NCBI RefSeq assembly: GCF_026745355.1
Contig: NC_079202.1
Span: forward strand, 52,866,709 to 52,930,708
Source: Beta vulgaris subsp. vulgaris
Taxonomy: Eukaryota; Streptophyta; Magnoliopsida; Caryophyllales; Amaranthaceae
Length of the DNA: 64,000 nt
Reading direction: 5' to 3'
Within the stretch, counting starts at the first letter, position 1. Each line of letters starts with the position of its first letter. Shown here in pieces: positions 45,461 through 56,415 of the stretch. The translations under genes were made by a program, and so were the position numbers. Under the pieces are notes generated by a model. The model made no database searches and had not been told where the DNA came from. It saw only the letters and a program-made list of their open reading frames with translations.

Positions 45461-47381
45461 GATAAGTTTATAAAAGCGTTATGAGAGTAATTCTATATAT
45501 GTACGAATCTTACGACATATATGGCTTAACATAATTAATAACATGGCAAGTGTAAATTGTTGGAGCAACTAGGAAGCTTGGTCAAATTGGCCAAGCTTTC
45601 CAACTTTCGGCCATACATGATCTTTAAGGTCTAATCTTATCATGTACATTATCTAGAAATTCCCCCTTATTCCTTCTCTCTGGAGTGTGCCGTCATCTTA
45701 TCTTATTAAAAAAATAAAAGAATATAATTTTGAGCAATTCATTACAAATTTTGAAATCTTTGAAATCCTTACTACTTAACTTCTTAGAAGATAAGTCCCT
45801 CCCCCAAAGGATTTTGTATTTGTCTGGTCAAGTTAGGGCAGGTAAAAGCTAATCCAATTCGATTACCCAACCTCAAATTAATAACCTGAAATTTTTGGGT
45901 TGGGATTGAGATTTTTGACCCGAAAAAAAAAAAAAAAGGGTTGATCAAACTCGACATGGAACCTCGACGGGTTAGATGCAGGCTAACTTTTGAATTCGAA
46001 AATACCCCGAACAAACTGATTTAGAAATTTTCAGCCTGAAAATAATCTGACTTTTATAACTTAAGTCACCTAGTTTATAATTGTAAACTTGTATTTGGCC
46101 AAAGCCATTTCTTTACTTGTAGCTGTTGGCTAATTTATTGCTATGAAGTTTGAATTTTTATTTAATTGCCATTTAAAGTTATGATTTGCTATGCTTTAGG
46201 TTTATAATGTATAATTATTGTAATTACAAGATATAGATAAGGTCATACTGGGTTGATTTCGAGTCAATCCAAAACCTAGCAGGTCGGATTCAGGCTATTG
46301 TTTTAGTTAACCTGAAATTAAAATCAAGGTCGGGTTTGGATTAGGGATAATTAACTCGAAACAGAAGTCAGTTTGACATGAATCCGACCCAACTTGACCT
46401 AATTGCACTCCTACTTGTCCCATGGCTACTTGATGTGGGAACTGTTTACTCACCAATAAAAGTTTAATTAAAGCAAAGTAACAAAATACTTTGTTTTGCA
46501 ATAAGCTTAACATATATTAAGCTTGGACGTTATACTACTATACAATATGCTTACTATTAAGATTCTTTTAATATTTTTATCTTTTTACATGACTACATGA
46601 ATCTGCTTATATTTTTTTTTTTTCTTTATTATGGTAAGAAAAATGTTATTATGATGAGATTGATGAATGAGTACTTATGTTTGCTTTTGTTCTGTCATTT
46701 TCAGCTGTTATGGGAAGTGGGTTCATGGCACAAGGAATAACATTTAGGAACACAGCCGGTCCATCAAACCACCAAGCTGTAGCCCTCCGCTCCAACTCCG
46801 ATCTCTCGGTCTTCTACAAATGCAGCTTTGAAGGATACCAAGATACCCTTTATGTTTTCTCAAATCGCCAATTTTACCGTGAATGTGACATTTATGGTAC
46901 CGTAGACTTTATATTTGGAAATGCAGCTGCGGTCATCCAAAATTGTAACATATATGCCCGATTTGGTCCTTCTAGGACTGTTGCAATTACAGCCCAAGGA
47001 CGATCCGACCCAAATGAGAACACGGGTATATCGATCCATAACTCTCGGGTCAGCGCATCTGAAGACCTAAAAGGATCCAAGACTTACTTGGGTAGGCCAT
47101 GGAAAAAATATTCCCGAACTGTTTTTATGAAGACATATTTAAGTGGTATAGTTGATCCTAAGGGATGGCTTGAGTGGAATGGCGATTTTGCCCTTAGCAC
47201 ATTGTATTATGGGGAATATGCAAATACGGGTCCCGGTTCATCCACGTCGAATCGGGTGAAGTGGTCGGGTTACCATGTGATAACAAGTTCTGCTGAAGCT
47301 GGAAAATTTAATGTTGGGAATTTTATTGCTGGAAATAACTGGTTGCCTAGTACTGGGGTGCCTTTCAAGTCCGATCTTTAG
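41068..47381 (+). CDS. Pectinesterase B (type I, PMEI-PME)
   Basis: Two exons, 41068-41974 and 46705-47381, joined at a phase 1 GT-AG intron to give 527 residues with no break. A signal peptide (about 1-27) is followed by a PMEI-like pro-domain with the NQTPYPKQC start and Cys at 38, 47, 92, 104, 124, 143 and 168. A processing site of the RKLL type is at 207-210. The PME catalytic domain begins at about 219 ([17 protein letters not shown]). Active-site residues are Gln326, Gln348, Asp349, Asp370, Arg433 and Trp435 ([27 protein letters not shown]). It removes methyl esters from homogalacturonan in the cell wall; the pro-domain is cut off before secretion in this family. The 4.7-kb intron holds a SINE, an hAT element and an ATT microsatellite. 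Exon 2 is the source of pseudogene C at 57745. Confidence 0.95.
42135..42330 (+). repeat. tRNA-derived SINE in pectinesterase B intron
   Basis: CTTGGTCTAGTGGTTGTGA is a good tRNA-type A box, and GAGGGTTTAATTCCCA about 35 bases on is a good B box. Non-tRNA body follows, ending near a T tract at 42340. A reverse-oriented weaker tRNA-like pair lies at about 42360-42450 (minus: TTGGCTTAGTAGTTAAG, GGGATCAAATC). Confidence 0.6.
42460..44236. other. Pectinesterase B intron, plain part
   Basis: AT-rich intron sequence with no ORF, repeat or element that I can support. Confidence 0.4.
44245..44929. mobile_element. Non-autonomous hAT element in pectinesterase B intron, 685 bp
   Basis: The ends are CAGAGGGGGACCTACAT and, inverted, CAGGGGCGGATCCAGGA. 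A perfect 8-bp target duplication, GTAATAAC, is at 44237-44244 and 44930-44937. There is no transposase. Confidence 0.85.
45391..45460. repeat. ATT trinucleotide microsatellite
   Basis: About 70 bp of perfect ATT repeats in the pectinesterase B intron. The following part (45815-46420) has GACCCAA/GGGTTGG words typical of a decayed hAT-type MITE, without clear ends. Confidence 0.95.
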
Positions 47382-47471
47382 GCTCATTTCACGTATCATG
47401 AACATGATCAATATATCAGTATATATAGAAATAGAAACAATATTAATAATGTAAATTATTGTAGGTATTCA

Positions 47472-47477
47472 AATAAA
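47472..47477 (+). terminator. Poly(A) signal of pectinesterase B
   Basis: AATAAA 91 bases after the stop codon. Confidence 0.55.
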
Positions 47478-47504
47478 GAATATGCTATGTATATATATAT
47501 AGCT

Positions 47505-47934
47505 ATATAGGGTTTCTCTTTGATCATTTATACATATTAGGAAACTTCGCATGAAAAATCTCCTAGCTAGGCAAGTCAAAGAAATATGGTATCTATAAGT
47601 ATTTTATTTTTGAAATTCAATGAAAAATACAATGTTTTAATATTGTATCATGACTGATGAAGAATTATTGTTCTCCATGAAAATGATGAGATATGGTGGA
47701 GATTGAGAGTCTCGTAAATACATGATGTATAGCGCTCCTATAAGAAACTAAAATACTTGGAATAATAGTATCAAGTGATCAAGTTCTTTCTTATAGACAA
47801 AACTAGAATACTTGAAATTACAATCTTAAGTTATTTCTCCTAGTGCTTACTCGTGCCTATTGTATGGTGCAATATGGAGGCATTATTATTAATTACAAAT
47901 GGCATACCAATGTAGCCTTCCATTTGACAAATGA
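47505..47934. repeat. Pectinesterase B 3' flank, duplicated at 12566-13176
   Basis: Aligns with 12566-13176 except for the Stowaway there and an extra segment of about 60 bases here at 47717-47780. It provides the empty site for that MITE. Confidence 0.8.
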
Positions 47935-48654
47935 AAATAACTTTTGAATATAACTCTGTAATATTACACTATGGAAATTGAATATAACTTTTGTTACAAA
48001 TTCGTAATATTATAATTTTTTTTAATATTGGAGAGTGCTCGAAATATGTTTCGAAATAAGTTTCATAAACAATATAATTTTACAACTTATGAAAATTTAT
48101 TTATTTGGATGAAAAATAACGTATTATTTATTCTTTATTTTAATTACATGTAAAAAATAACTATAAAAATAGTGTATATATGTGGGACAACATCAATTAT
48201 ATCTTTGTAAATCATACTTTTAAATATCGAGTTATATAAAGGTAAAAATACATATTTATAATTTTGAACATATAGCATTTCATGGTGACATTACATGAAT
48301 CAAAGGAAAGTTTGTCAATTGCAAAGGTATTATGCATTTCTCTAATTATTTTATTCATAGAATATTTATTGTATGCATAATTATTCATGTTTGTTTTTTC
48401 ACATATATTTATATGTCAGATCTTATTCATGACCACCCTTAGTAGCACGAATCCCGAGAGTGTGATTGAAATATTTTCATAAAATTTATTTTATTTTTTA
48501 AAAATGGGTTAATTAGAGCCAATAAGGGATGGGCAGCTAATTAAAAAAGAAAAAAGAGGTTAATTTAACTAATAAAAAAATGAAAAAATTCAATCTATAC
48601 CAGAAGTCGCCAATAAACCGAAACCAACATTTTAAACAATAAGGAATGATTGAG
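47935..48654. other. Non-coding AT-rich sequence
   Basis: No gene or repeat that I can support. Confidence 0.35.
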
Positions 48655-49275
48655 GGCTTGTTCTCTTCGGCATAAAACAGCTGAACTGAGCTGAACTGAA
48701 TTAAATTGAATTGAATTGAATTAAATTGAATGTAACAAATATATAAATAATATATAAACAATAATAATATGAATATTAAATAATAATGACAATGATGAGT
48801 AATAATAATGAATAATTAATAATGAATAATAATAGTATTTTGGATATTTTTAAATGATAGTTACAAATAAATAATATTAATAATAATAATAATAATAATA
48901 ATTAATGATAATTAATAATAATTATTTTATATTATTTGTATTAATATATTAATACTTGATGATTATATAATAACAATAATATCTAAGAAGTAAATTAATA
49001 TTACTATTTTAATAATTAGATTTAATAATATAATAATATCTAGTACTAAAAATAATGATTGGGTTCAATCATGCAAAATTGCATCATAAACCGTTTTGAC
49101 GCGATTTGATTGGTTTATGGGCTAAAAAACGTGGGTTTATTTGTGCTTTTGATCTAAACCATGTTCCTCCTAATAATAATTGTAATAATAATGAGTAAAA
49201 CTATAATAAAAAATTATTTATAAAAACAATAATAATAATAATAATAATAATAATGATAATAATGATATAAAAATA

Positions 49276-49319
<44 letters not shown>

Positions 49320-49430
49320 GAGTAATTAGTAAAATAAATTCGACCAACATAATAATAATATTTTAAAAAATAGTTATAAAAGAATGGAGCTGAACTGAAC
49401 TGAACTGAATTGAAAAGAAATTGGGGAAAA
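48655..49430. repeat. Expanded copy of a (CTGAA)n MITE with AAT microsatellites
   Basis: Starts AGGGCTTGTTCTCTTCGGCA with AACAGCTGAACTGAGCTGAA, and ends with AGCTGAACTGAACTGAACTG and GGGGAAAACAAACATG. The same ends and pentamer occur in the compact element at 55625-55788. The middle is filled by long AAT/ATT repeats (e.g. 49230-49320). Confidence 0.55.
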
Positions 49431-49839
49431 CAAACATGAAAGCACTCATTTTTAGAAAAAAAGAGAATTATCGAGGTGTTACATGAGTAAACCAAAGTTG
49501 AAAAGTTGAACCAATGTACAAGTTCACATAGGCTATTATATGGATTAATACCAAAACAATGCAGATACATAATGCTAATGTAGAGTCATTAACATAATAC
49601 AACTAGAAAATCAAATCAAATTAAAACATATCACAATTTCACTAATAATAGGAAAGAATATTTCATATGGAGTATTATCATGACAACTTGCAAAATCTTA
49701 AACAAATCAAATCATGTCATTTCAAATTATCAAATTTAATATCAATTGGTTTGCAAAATTTTCTAACCTCTTCGTTCTTTTTATTCAATTCTCTCGTCAT
49801 TTTATATCCTATTATACACTAAATTTTTATCTCTCTCCT

Positions 49840-50115
49840 ACATCTCCATTCTCTCTTATATATAAAAAATAAAGCTATTGATAATATAAAAATAATTTTT
49901 TGTTATAATATCAATAAAAAGTACATAAAAATAATATAAAATTAAATTTTATATAGATTTGATGTAAAAGCCAAAAAAGAAAATTTATTTACGGTTAGGA
50001 TCGAAAATCGGAGTTTCAAAAAACTTGGACCAAACAACTATTTATTTTTCGGTCTAGACCGAAAAATCAAATATTAAAAAAACTTGAATATAATGAGGCC
50101 CTACATGTAGGTTTA
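49840..50115. repeat. Duplicated flank upstream of a legumain relic (copy 2)
   Basis: Diverged copy of 17185-17490, again followed by a legumain C-terminal fragment. Confidence 0.65.
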
Positions 50116-50117
50116 CC

Positions 50118-50430
50118 CGAGTTATCACATCGCGCACATGCTGAATGTATATTTTCTAAGATGGCAAAATTCATATTCAACACCGACGATTACTATGATA
50201 TTATAATGGATATTCAATCATTACCTGTGAACGATTGGAATTTGTTAGGAAACACTGGTATGTAACTACAAACTTTGTTCATGTTTTTGCTAATCAATAA
50301 GACTTTATATATCTCACATTCTTAAGTATTTTATATATGCATATTTCCACTTTCCATACACATTGTGGAGCGTTCTCCATGTATGAATTCAAATACATGC
50401 AAGTATTCGGAACTATGTGCAATCAAGGTA
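50118..50430 (+). pseudogene. Legumain C-terminal relic 2
   Basis: Pieces read ELSHRAHAECIFSKMAKFIF, then DIQSLPVNDWN (50121-50245), and HCGAFSMYEFKYMQVFGTMC (50363-50422). It is homologous to relic 1 and stops after the HCG/NIC-type segment. Frameshifts and missing ends make it a fragment. It lies 5' of the more complete relic 3, so these are tandem. Confidence 0.7.
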
Positions 50431-50792
50431 TTATAATCAACCGACCAAATGGCGAAAATGTTTATGTAGATGACTAGATGTTCCACGGGTAGGTTTATGT
50501 AGATGTAAGCTAATAATTCCCTCACCAATCTCTCGAAATTTCTAAAACCTTAGTTTCCTCTGATCTTTTTAAAGCTAATAGTAGTCTGTCATGAATCATG
50601 AATCCATGATATTTGGTGTCTTCCCATCTGTATGTTAATGATTTGCTCAAATTAAAGACTCGTGTTTTTGTTCTAGATTATGTGTTATAGTTGAAAGTGG
50701 ATTCTTTTTTATCATGATTCTTTGAATAAATCTTCATATTCAAAAGCTAATGTATATTTTCCATGTAATTGGTTGAATATATGACTATACAG

Positions 50793-52624
50793 GTGACCTT
50801 GTGTCAGCTCGGAATTTCTTTGCTGTTTTACTTGGCAACGCAACGACAATTTGTAGAGGTAGTGGCAAGGTTTTGAAGACTAGTCCAAATGATCAAATAT
50901 TCATTTACTATTCTGGTCATGGTAAGCCTAGAGTGTTAGCTACGTAAATATAGTTTTTTTTTTGGGAAGAAATTTACCCACCACATCTATCACTTTTTTT
51001 TTTTTGGGAAACGGTAGTAATATTAAGCAACATCAAACCCGTCAAGACCAAACCACCTTGCTCAAAGAAATCAACAAAAAATTGTTCAATCTAACCTAAT
51101 AACCAAATATGCAAATGTATTACCACCCCTCTCAATATTATGAGAGAAACTAACTCTTTATATTATGAAGGTAAATAAATTTTTGATGAATAAACCTTTA
51201 AAAAGGTTATAAAGGTTACTTTTATATATTATTTTTGACTCTCGTGTAAACTAAAATGTTGCAAATAAATAAAAGCGGAGGGAGTACTACATTTATAGCT
51301 TATACATGTCGAGGCTTGTTATTCTGGAAGCATGTTTAAGGATCTTCCAACCAACGTAACCATATATGTCACGACTGCAGCAAATCCGACAGAGAATAGT
51401 TATGCAGCATATTGTAGAGTTGATCATGGGCCGGGCCGGGCCGCGGCCAAAAATTTTTGCCCATTGGTCGGGCCGGGCCGGGCCTAAATTCGGGCCGAAA
51501 TTTTGTGTCCAAAGCCCGCTATTTTGGGTCTAAATTAGCGGGCTTTTGCGGACCAAAACGGGCCGGACCAAAAAATAGACTAAAAAGTCGTTTTTGGCTT
51601 GCCCAAAGCCCGCCAAAAACTGAAAAAAATCTGACCGGGCCCAAAAATTCTACCCAAAACCCGACCAAAAAACAGGCCGGGCCAGCGAGCCGGGCCAAAA
51701 TGATCACCTCTAGCATATTGTTTTAAAGATTCTAATAGTCGAACAACATGTTTGGGTGACCTGTATAGTGTTTCCTGGATGGAAGACAGGTGATATATGT
51801 TGATCTTTAGCATCAATCAATATTTTATAACCATTATTTGTCTTACACATATGCTCATTATATTGTTCAACAGTGAAGAAAGTGATTCAATATAAGAGAC
51901 CCTAGGTCAACAGTATGAAGAGGTAACTAATTTAATTACTACTTATATTTAATGTATGTAATTTAAGTTTTTAATTATAAGTAACTTTTCTTGCATATAA
52001 TGGTGTATTTATTAAAAATTAGGTGCTGAACCACTTCCTCTCATGCAATGAAGTATGGTAATTTTGATATGGATAAAGAGTTCCTTGCACTATACTTCAC
52101 TCCTGATAACTTGATGAGCCAATTGATCCTTCTATGAATGTTCTTAGCCAATATCAGGCATCTACAATTGGCTTTTTCGACGTGTGTATCAGAGTTCTAA
52201 ACTCATGCAATGATATTTCGTTAGTTCATATTACAACATAATGATAACATATGAGTCAATTGAATTATCACGTCGCAGACATGTTGACGGTATATTTTGT
52301 GAAATTAGAAAAGTCATATTCAACACCGACGAATAGTATGATATTGTGATGGATATTCAATCACCACCTGTGAACGACTATAATACTTTGTTCGTGTTTT
52401 TGCTACTCAATGAGACGTTATATATCTCACATAGTTACTTATTGTATATGCAGATTTCCACTTTCCAGACACATTGTGGGACGTTCTCCATGTATTAATT
52501 CAAATACATGCAAGTATTCAGAACGATGTGCAATCGAGGTGTTCAACAAGCTCGATTATCTGAAGTTGCAGCTCAAGTGTGTGCTGACATAGGAAGGATT
52601 ATTCCTGCATGTCAAGGGAAATAG
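50793..52624 (+). pseudogene. Legumain (vacuolar processing enzyme, peptidase C13) relic 3
   Basis: An exon at 50793-50933 reads [16 protein letters not shown] and [12 protein letters not shown], with the catalytic His. 51312-51414 reads EACYSGSMFKDL, with the catalytic Cys, and VTIYVTTAANPTENSYAAYC. After an inserted hAT MITE the same exon goes on with FKDSNSRTTCLGDLYSVSWM (51722-51788). Prodomain pieces follow at 52048-52110 (HAMKYGNFDMDKEFLALYF) and 52263-52375, and 52455-52624 ends with EVAAQVC and a stop. The N-terminus and the exon between His and Cys are missing, and several stops are present. Known family role: a vacuolar Asn-specific cysteine protease. This copy is dead. Confidence 0.85.
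51415..51712. mobile_element. hAT MITE inserted in a legumain exon, 298 bp
   Basis: The ends are TAGAGTTGATCATGGGCC and, inverted, TAGAGGTGATCATTTTGGCC. A perfect 8-bp target duplication, GCATATTG, is at 51407-51414 and 51713-51720. Interior rich in GGGCC/GGCCC. Removing it together with one duplication copy restores the exon's reading across the site. Confidence 0.93.
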
Positions 52625-52779
52625 ATAGGCGTTGATATATATATATCTATACATATATTTCCTGATATGATATACATTTGATGTAATGTTGATCTCCTTC
52701 CACTATGCATGCTAGTGAACTTGGTAATAATTTAAGGGGCATATGTTTTTTATTTTATTTTTCTTGTTAGATGTACAAA

Positions 52780-52830
52780 TCTCTATTATATAAAAGAAGA
52801 GATAGGAGACACCAAAAATTGAAAACCCTA
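52780..52830 (+). mobile_element. Helitron 5' end, no partner seen
   Basis: TCTCTATTATATAAAAGAAG after an A is the Helitron 5' end also seen at 11742 and 17555. I found no matching hairpin and CTRR end downstream. A similar minus-strand end is at about 57021. Between 52830 and 53276 lies plain sequence with a weak SINE-like trace at 53130-53220. Confidence 0.4.
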
Positions 52831-53276
52831 CTATACCCCCAAGCCTCAACCAACAAAATACAAATCCTCCATCTTTTTTACATAGCCTTAATTAACAAAA
52901 AGATTTACAACATATTTAATTTTTTGATTTTATTATAGAAAAGAAAAAGTACAATTTATATGAACTAATTTGTTCAATACACATAAGTTCAAGTTTAATA
53001 AATTCTATTAAGTTCAGATAATTCTTGTTCACATGAATTCAGGTTTCATCAGGCGAAAAGAACACCCTAAAGTGAAAAGAGTGCATCTGTAATCAATGCT
53101 CCCAGTAACCCCGTTTGAAAGTGAGAGGTTAAGAATAAAGAAAAACCCTAATGGTAGGAGTCAAATCTGTGACCTCAGTCACAACTTGAGAATCCTACTA
53201 AGCAACTTTGGTTCTTGGATATACTCCGTATTAGTAGTCCATAACTATCAAAATATAAGTGAGTACCAAACACTTG

Positions 53277-53614
53277 ACGGCCTGTTTGGTAGTTGTTAAT
53301 AAATTGCGGTAATGAGAATGAATTTTAAGTGTAATTTTATTAGTGAAGCACCCTTAAAATCTCCATGGGAAGGCATTTTTTCTCCATGGGCAAGCAATCT
53401 CACCCCAAAACTTGTGTTTTTGTCTCCAAAGGGAAGCAATTTTCATTACCACCCTACAAGGTGGTATTGGATGGGAATGAAAATTCAAGAAGGAAAGTGG
53501 ACACTTTATGATAGATTAGCATTACCATGGGAATGGACAATGATATTTTTCACAAATTTACACACAAATTCATTCCCATTACCACCATTTATGACCAATT
53601 ACCAAACGGGCCGT
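53277..53614. mobile_element. MITE with ACGGCCYGTTTGGTA ends
   Basis: The left end is ACGGCCTGTTTGGTAGTTG and the inverted right end ACGGCCCGTTTGGTAATTGG. 338 bp without coding. A clear target duplication was not found. A related end fragment is at 63215-63262. Confidence 0.65.
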
Positions 53615-53828
53615 GAATGATTTTCATTTCCAATATTAATGACATCAGCACAAGGTTCATTTATGATTAATTCATTTCCAATAATAATGACATCTTTTAA
53701 AAGGGAAAAATCCAGAAAGGTGACCATATACATAAATAACTACGTAAGATACTAGTGAAAAGAAGGGGCCAAACAATATTGAATTGATTGAAGTGCTGCT
53801 ATAATCAATGGCCAAATACACTATAAGT

Positions 53829-55332
53829 CTATATCCTTTTCATTTGCCCAAGTTTTTTCTTGAAAGCTTGGTCAAACAGGCCCAAAGTACACTTGTTGTT
53901 ACACACTTGAGATGCCACTTCAGCCACTTGATGAGGTTGAAAGCCAGCATTGCACATACTTGCAAACGCACTCATGAACTTCAACCCGTACGTGTAGAAC
54001 TTCCCACAATGTTTCATATAAGCGATTGGCTGGATACAATTAACATATAAATAACAATTTGTTATTTAGCTACTAGAGTCTAGAAGTTCAATAAAAGTTC
54101 ATGTTAAATAGTTAACACTAGGTGATACTTTTTGGTATAAATAGGAAAAGAAAAGGTTAGACATACACTACCATTGTTTTGTAACAATTCCAATCGTCCA
54201 CAACCGGTGATCGGATGGTCATAATCATCTCATAGTAATTTTCTTCGCCAAAAAGAGCTTTTCCAATCTCTTTGATAGCACATTCTGTATGACTCCTATG
54301 CGATATCTCATCATCCAAATTTTGTTGAGCTTGTTTTCGCTCAACAGACCCTTTAGGTGCTGCCTCAACCTATATTCATGACTATTAAGATCATAAAAAT
54401 AACTAACAGTTCATTAATGTAATGATCAACTATAATAATTATCTGATGTATCAAAATGGCATTGAAGTCTTTTTGAGCTTCTACTCTGTAGAGGCACTCG
54501 ATCTCAAAACTTAATTTTCTAATCAAGATCCAATATATACTAATTGACATCTACTACATATGTTATAGTATAAGATTTGTAAATATTATATAGGCAATTC
54601 AAATACATGTATTTGATTTTACTTCCTTTGTTATGCCAACTTTTCGTTTTCATTCGCTTTTCTAACTTCTTTCCACTTTTGTTTTGTTCCTTACTTGAAT
54701 TTTTTTGGCTCTCTAACCCCCCTAATAACTCGGGAAATAAGACATGTACAAACTTATTTCATTCTACTTGCAACCTTTCCTCTCCTCCTAAAAAGCAACT
54801 ATACCCTATGCTTAAGACATCAAAGGACCAAAATCTAGCAAATCTTAGGTAAGAAAGACATGTACCAGATGGATATGAAATAAACCACTAGCTACTTGCA
54901 CCCTTCGTTGCTTGAATATTTAATTTCATTAATATTTCACATATTAAAGGGTATATGTGAGATAGTAGCTCTCTTGGTGGCAAAGTAGGATACTAGCGGT
55001 AATTTAGAGTATGGCCCCTTCCCCAGAGTATTACTTCTACTCAAAATCTACTTGAACTAATAATATGTCCGAGTTATCTTTCCCTAAGATATAGATAAAT
55101 AAATAAAGATACGAGAGACATGTAAGAAATTGTTAAAGCGAAATTAGAGAAATAGTATTAGACAAACCGAAGATTCCAAATAGAGCATGGTGGCTTCACA
55201 TTGATCAACACTAGTATATGAAGAAATTGGTTTGTTGTGATGCTTATGGTCGTAGTTAGAGCCCAAGTAGAGTGACATAAGGTCCATACTGAAGTTGATA
55301 ATAGCGAATGTAAGAAGTACTGTGGATTTCAT
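53829..55332 (-). pseudogene. Legumain C-terminal half, relic 4
   Basis: Minus-strand exon pieces, in order: 55320-55155 (DLMSLYLGSN, TSVDQCEATMLYL), 54540-54442 (YRVEAQKDFN), 54369-54176 (PKGSVERKQAQQNLDDEISH, then KALFGEENYYEMIMTI and VDDWNCYKTM), and 54030-53829 (HCGKFYTYGLKFMSAF, ASMCNAGFQPHQVAEVASQV, stop). This is closer to normal legumain than relics 1-3 (the CNAG motif is kept). The protease domain is absent. A tetraspanin-like exon lies directly upstream on the same strand. It might be transcribed as a chimera, but I see no continuous frame. Confidence 0.75.
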
Positions 55333-55381
55333 GAATCTTCATTTTGTTAGAAACAAGAAAACAAGAACTTATATTACATAC

Positions 55382-56415
55382 CAAGCTTTAGGAAGATTGT
55401 CGAAAACGATGTTAGAAAGCGACATAGCCATAGCAGGAAGAGCAGAATCCGGCAACGCTTGCTTATACATTCCAAAAACGTAAATCCCATATACTAACAT
55501 TGCCAACCCCACAAGAGTTATCAATAATTTTTGTGGTTTAATTAGCAAACTTCTCCAGACCCCTTGGCACCCCATCACCTACATTCACAACGGAACTCTT
55601 TATATACCTCCTCAAATTTACTTAGGGCCTGTTCTCCCCAGCTTATATTCAGTTCAGTTCAGTTCAGACCAGTTCAGACCAGTTCAGTTCAGTTCAACTC
55701 TTGACAATACTTTTACTCTCACATATCACTATTCATTTCAGTTCAGTTCAGATCAGTTCGGTTGTTTTATGCCAAAGAGAACAGACCCTTATAACCTATA
55801 ATTAAACTTAAATTATCACAATAACATTTGACAATCAAAATTCAAATTGGTGTTTTTTTCTTTTTTTCGATTAGTGTGAAATTTGTTAGCTCAAAGACTA
55901 ATTAAACAAACCTATCAAGAGTTCTAAGAAGACTTGCAGCAAGTAATGTCAAGAATTTTGCGACAGAATCAAAATTCATAGCTAAAATTTTTGGGGTGTT
56001 GTATTGAATTTGGAATTTTTTTTAGAAAAAACTGATAAATCAACAGCAAAATTTGTTAATATGAGCAGATAATCAAGAGGAATCAAAACCCTAAGCTGAA
56101 ATCCCCTAAAGTGTACTTAAATTTCTACTTGAAGAAACCAACCAAAACAAAAACCCATTTCGAATCATAAACATGTAAAATATCCCGAAAAACACGAAAT
56201 AAATTCACGAAACAAATAATAACAACCGTATAAAACCAATCAATCGCATAAATATGAATAATCACATGAAGTAGATCTTAGCAAACGCAAGATATGAAAA
56301 TGCACATGAATAATCGCAACAAAAGCTAGGTAGAAAAAAACGAACCTCAGATACCGTATGAGTATGAGATTATGAGTGAGGGAAGCAGGAAGCTGAGAGT
56401 GAAAGGTTTCTAAAT
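55382..56415 (-). pseudogene. TOM2A-like tetraspanin, first coding exon and 5' exons only
   Basis: The exon at 55578-55382 reads MGCQGVWRSLLIKP, then LVGLAMLVYGIYVF (a membrane segment) and SLSNIVFDNLPKAW, ending at donor G|GTATGT. The NIFDNLPKAW-type block and first membrane helix are landmarks of plant TOM2A (tobamovirus multiplication 2A) tetraspanin-like proteins. Upstream, 55981-55912 has good splice sites and a short ORF (MNFDSVAKFLTLLAASLLRT) that does not join in frame, and 56415-56346 looks like a 5' UTR exon. The later tetraspanin exons are missing; legumain pieces follow 50 bases downstream. Probably a truncated gene. Confidence 0.6.
55625..55788. mobile_element. Tourist-like MITE with a TTCAG pentamer core, 164 bp
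   Basis: Ends GGGCCTGTTCTCCCCAGC and, inverted, GGGTCTGTTCTCTTTGGC, flanked by TTA on both sides (55622-55624, 55789-55791). TTA duplications point to PIF/Harbinger. The core is almost wholly (GTTCA)n. Confidence 0.75.

Noticed and set aside
45815..46420. hAT MITE with GACCCAA words in the pectinesterase B intron
   Set aside because: I could not find matching ends or an 8-bp duplication; mentioned only as decayed sequence.
51457..51726. Plus-strand ORF rich in Gly/Ala/Arg
   Set aside because: It lies inside the GC-rich hAT MITE and has no independent support.
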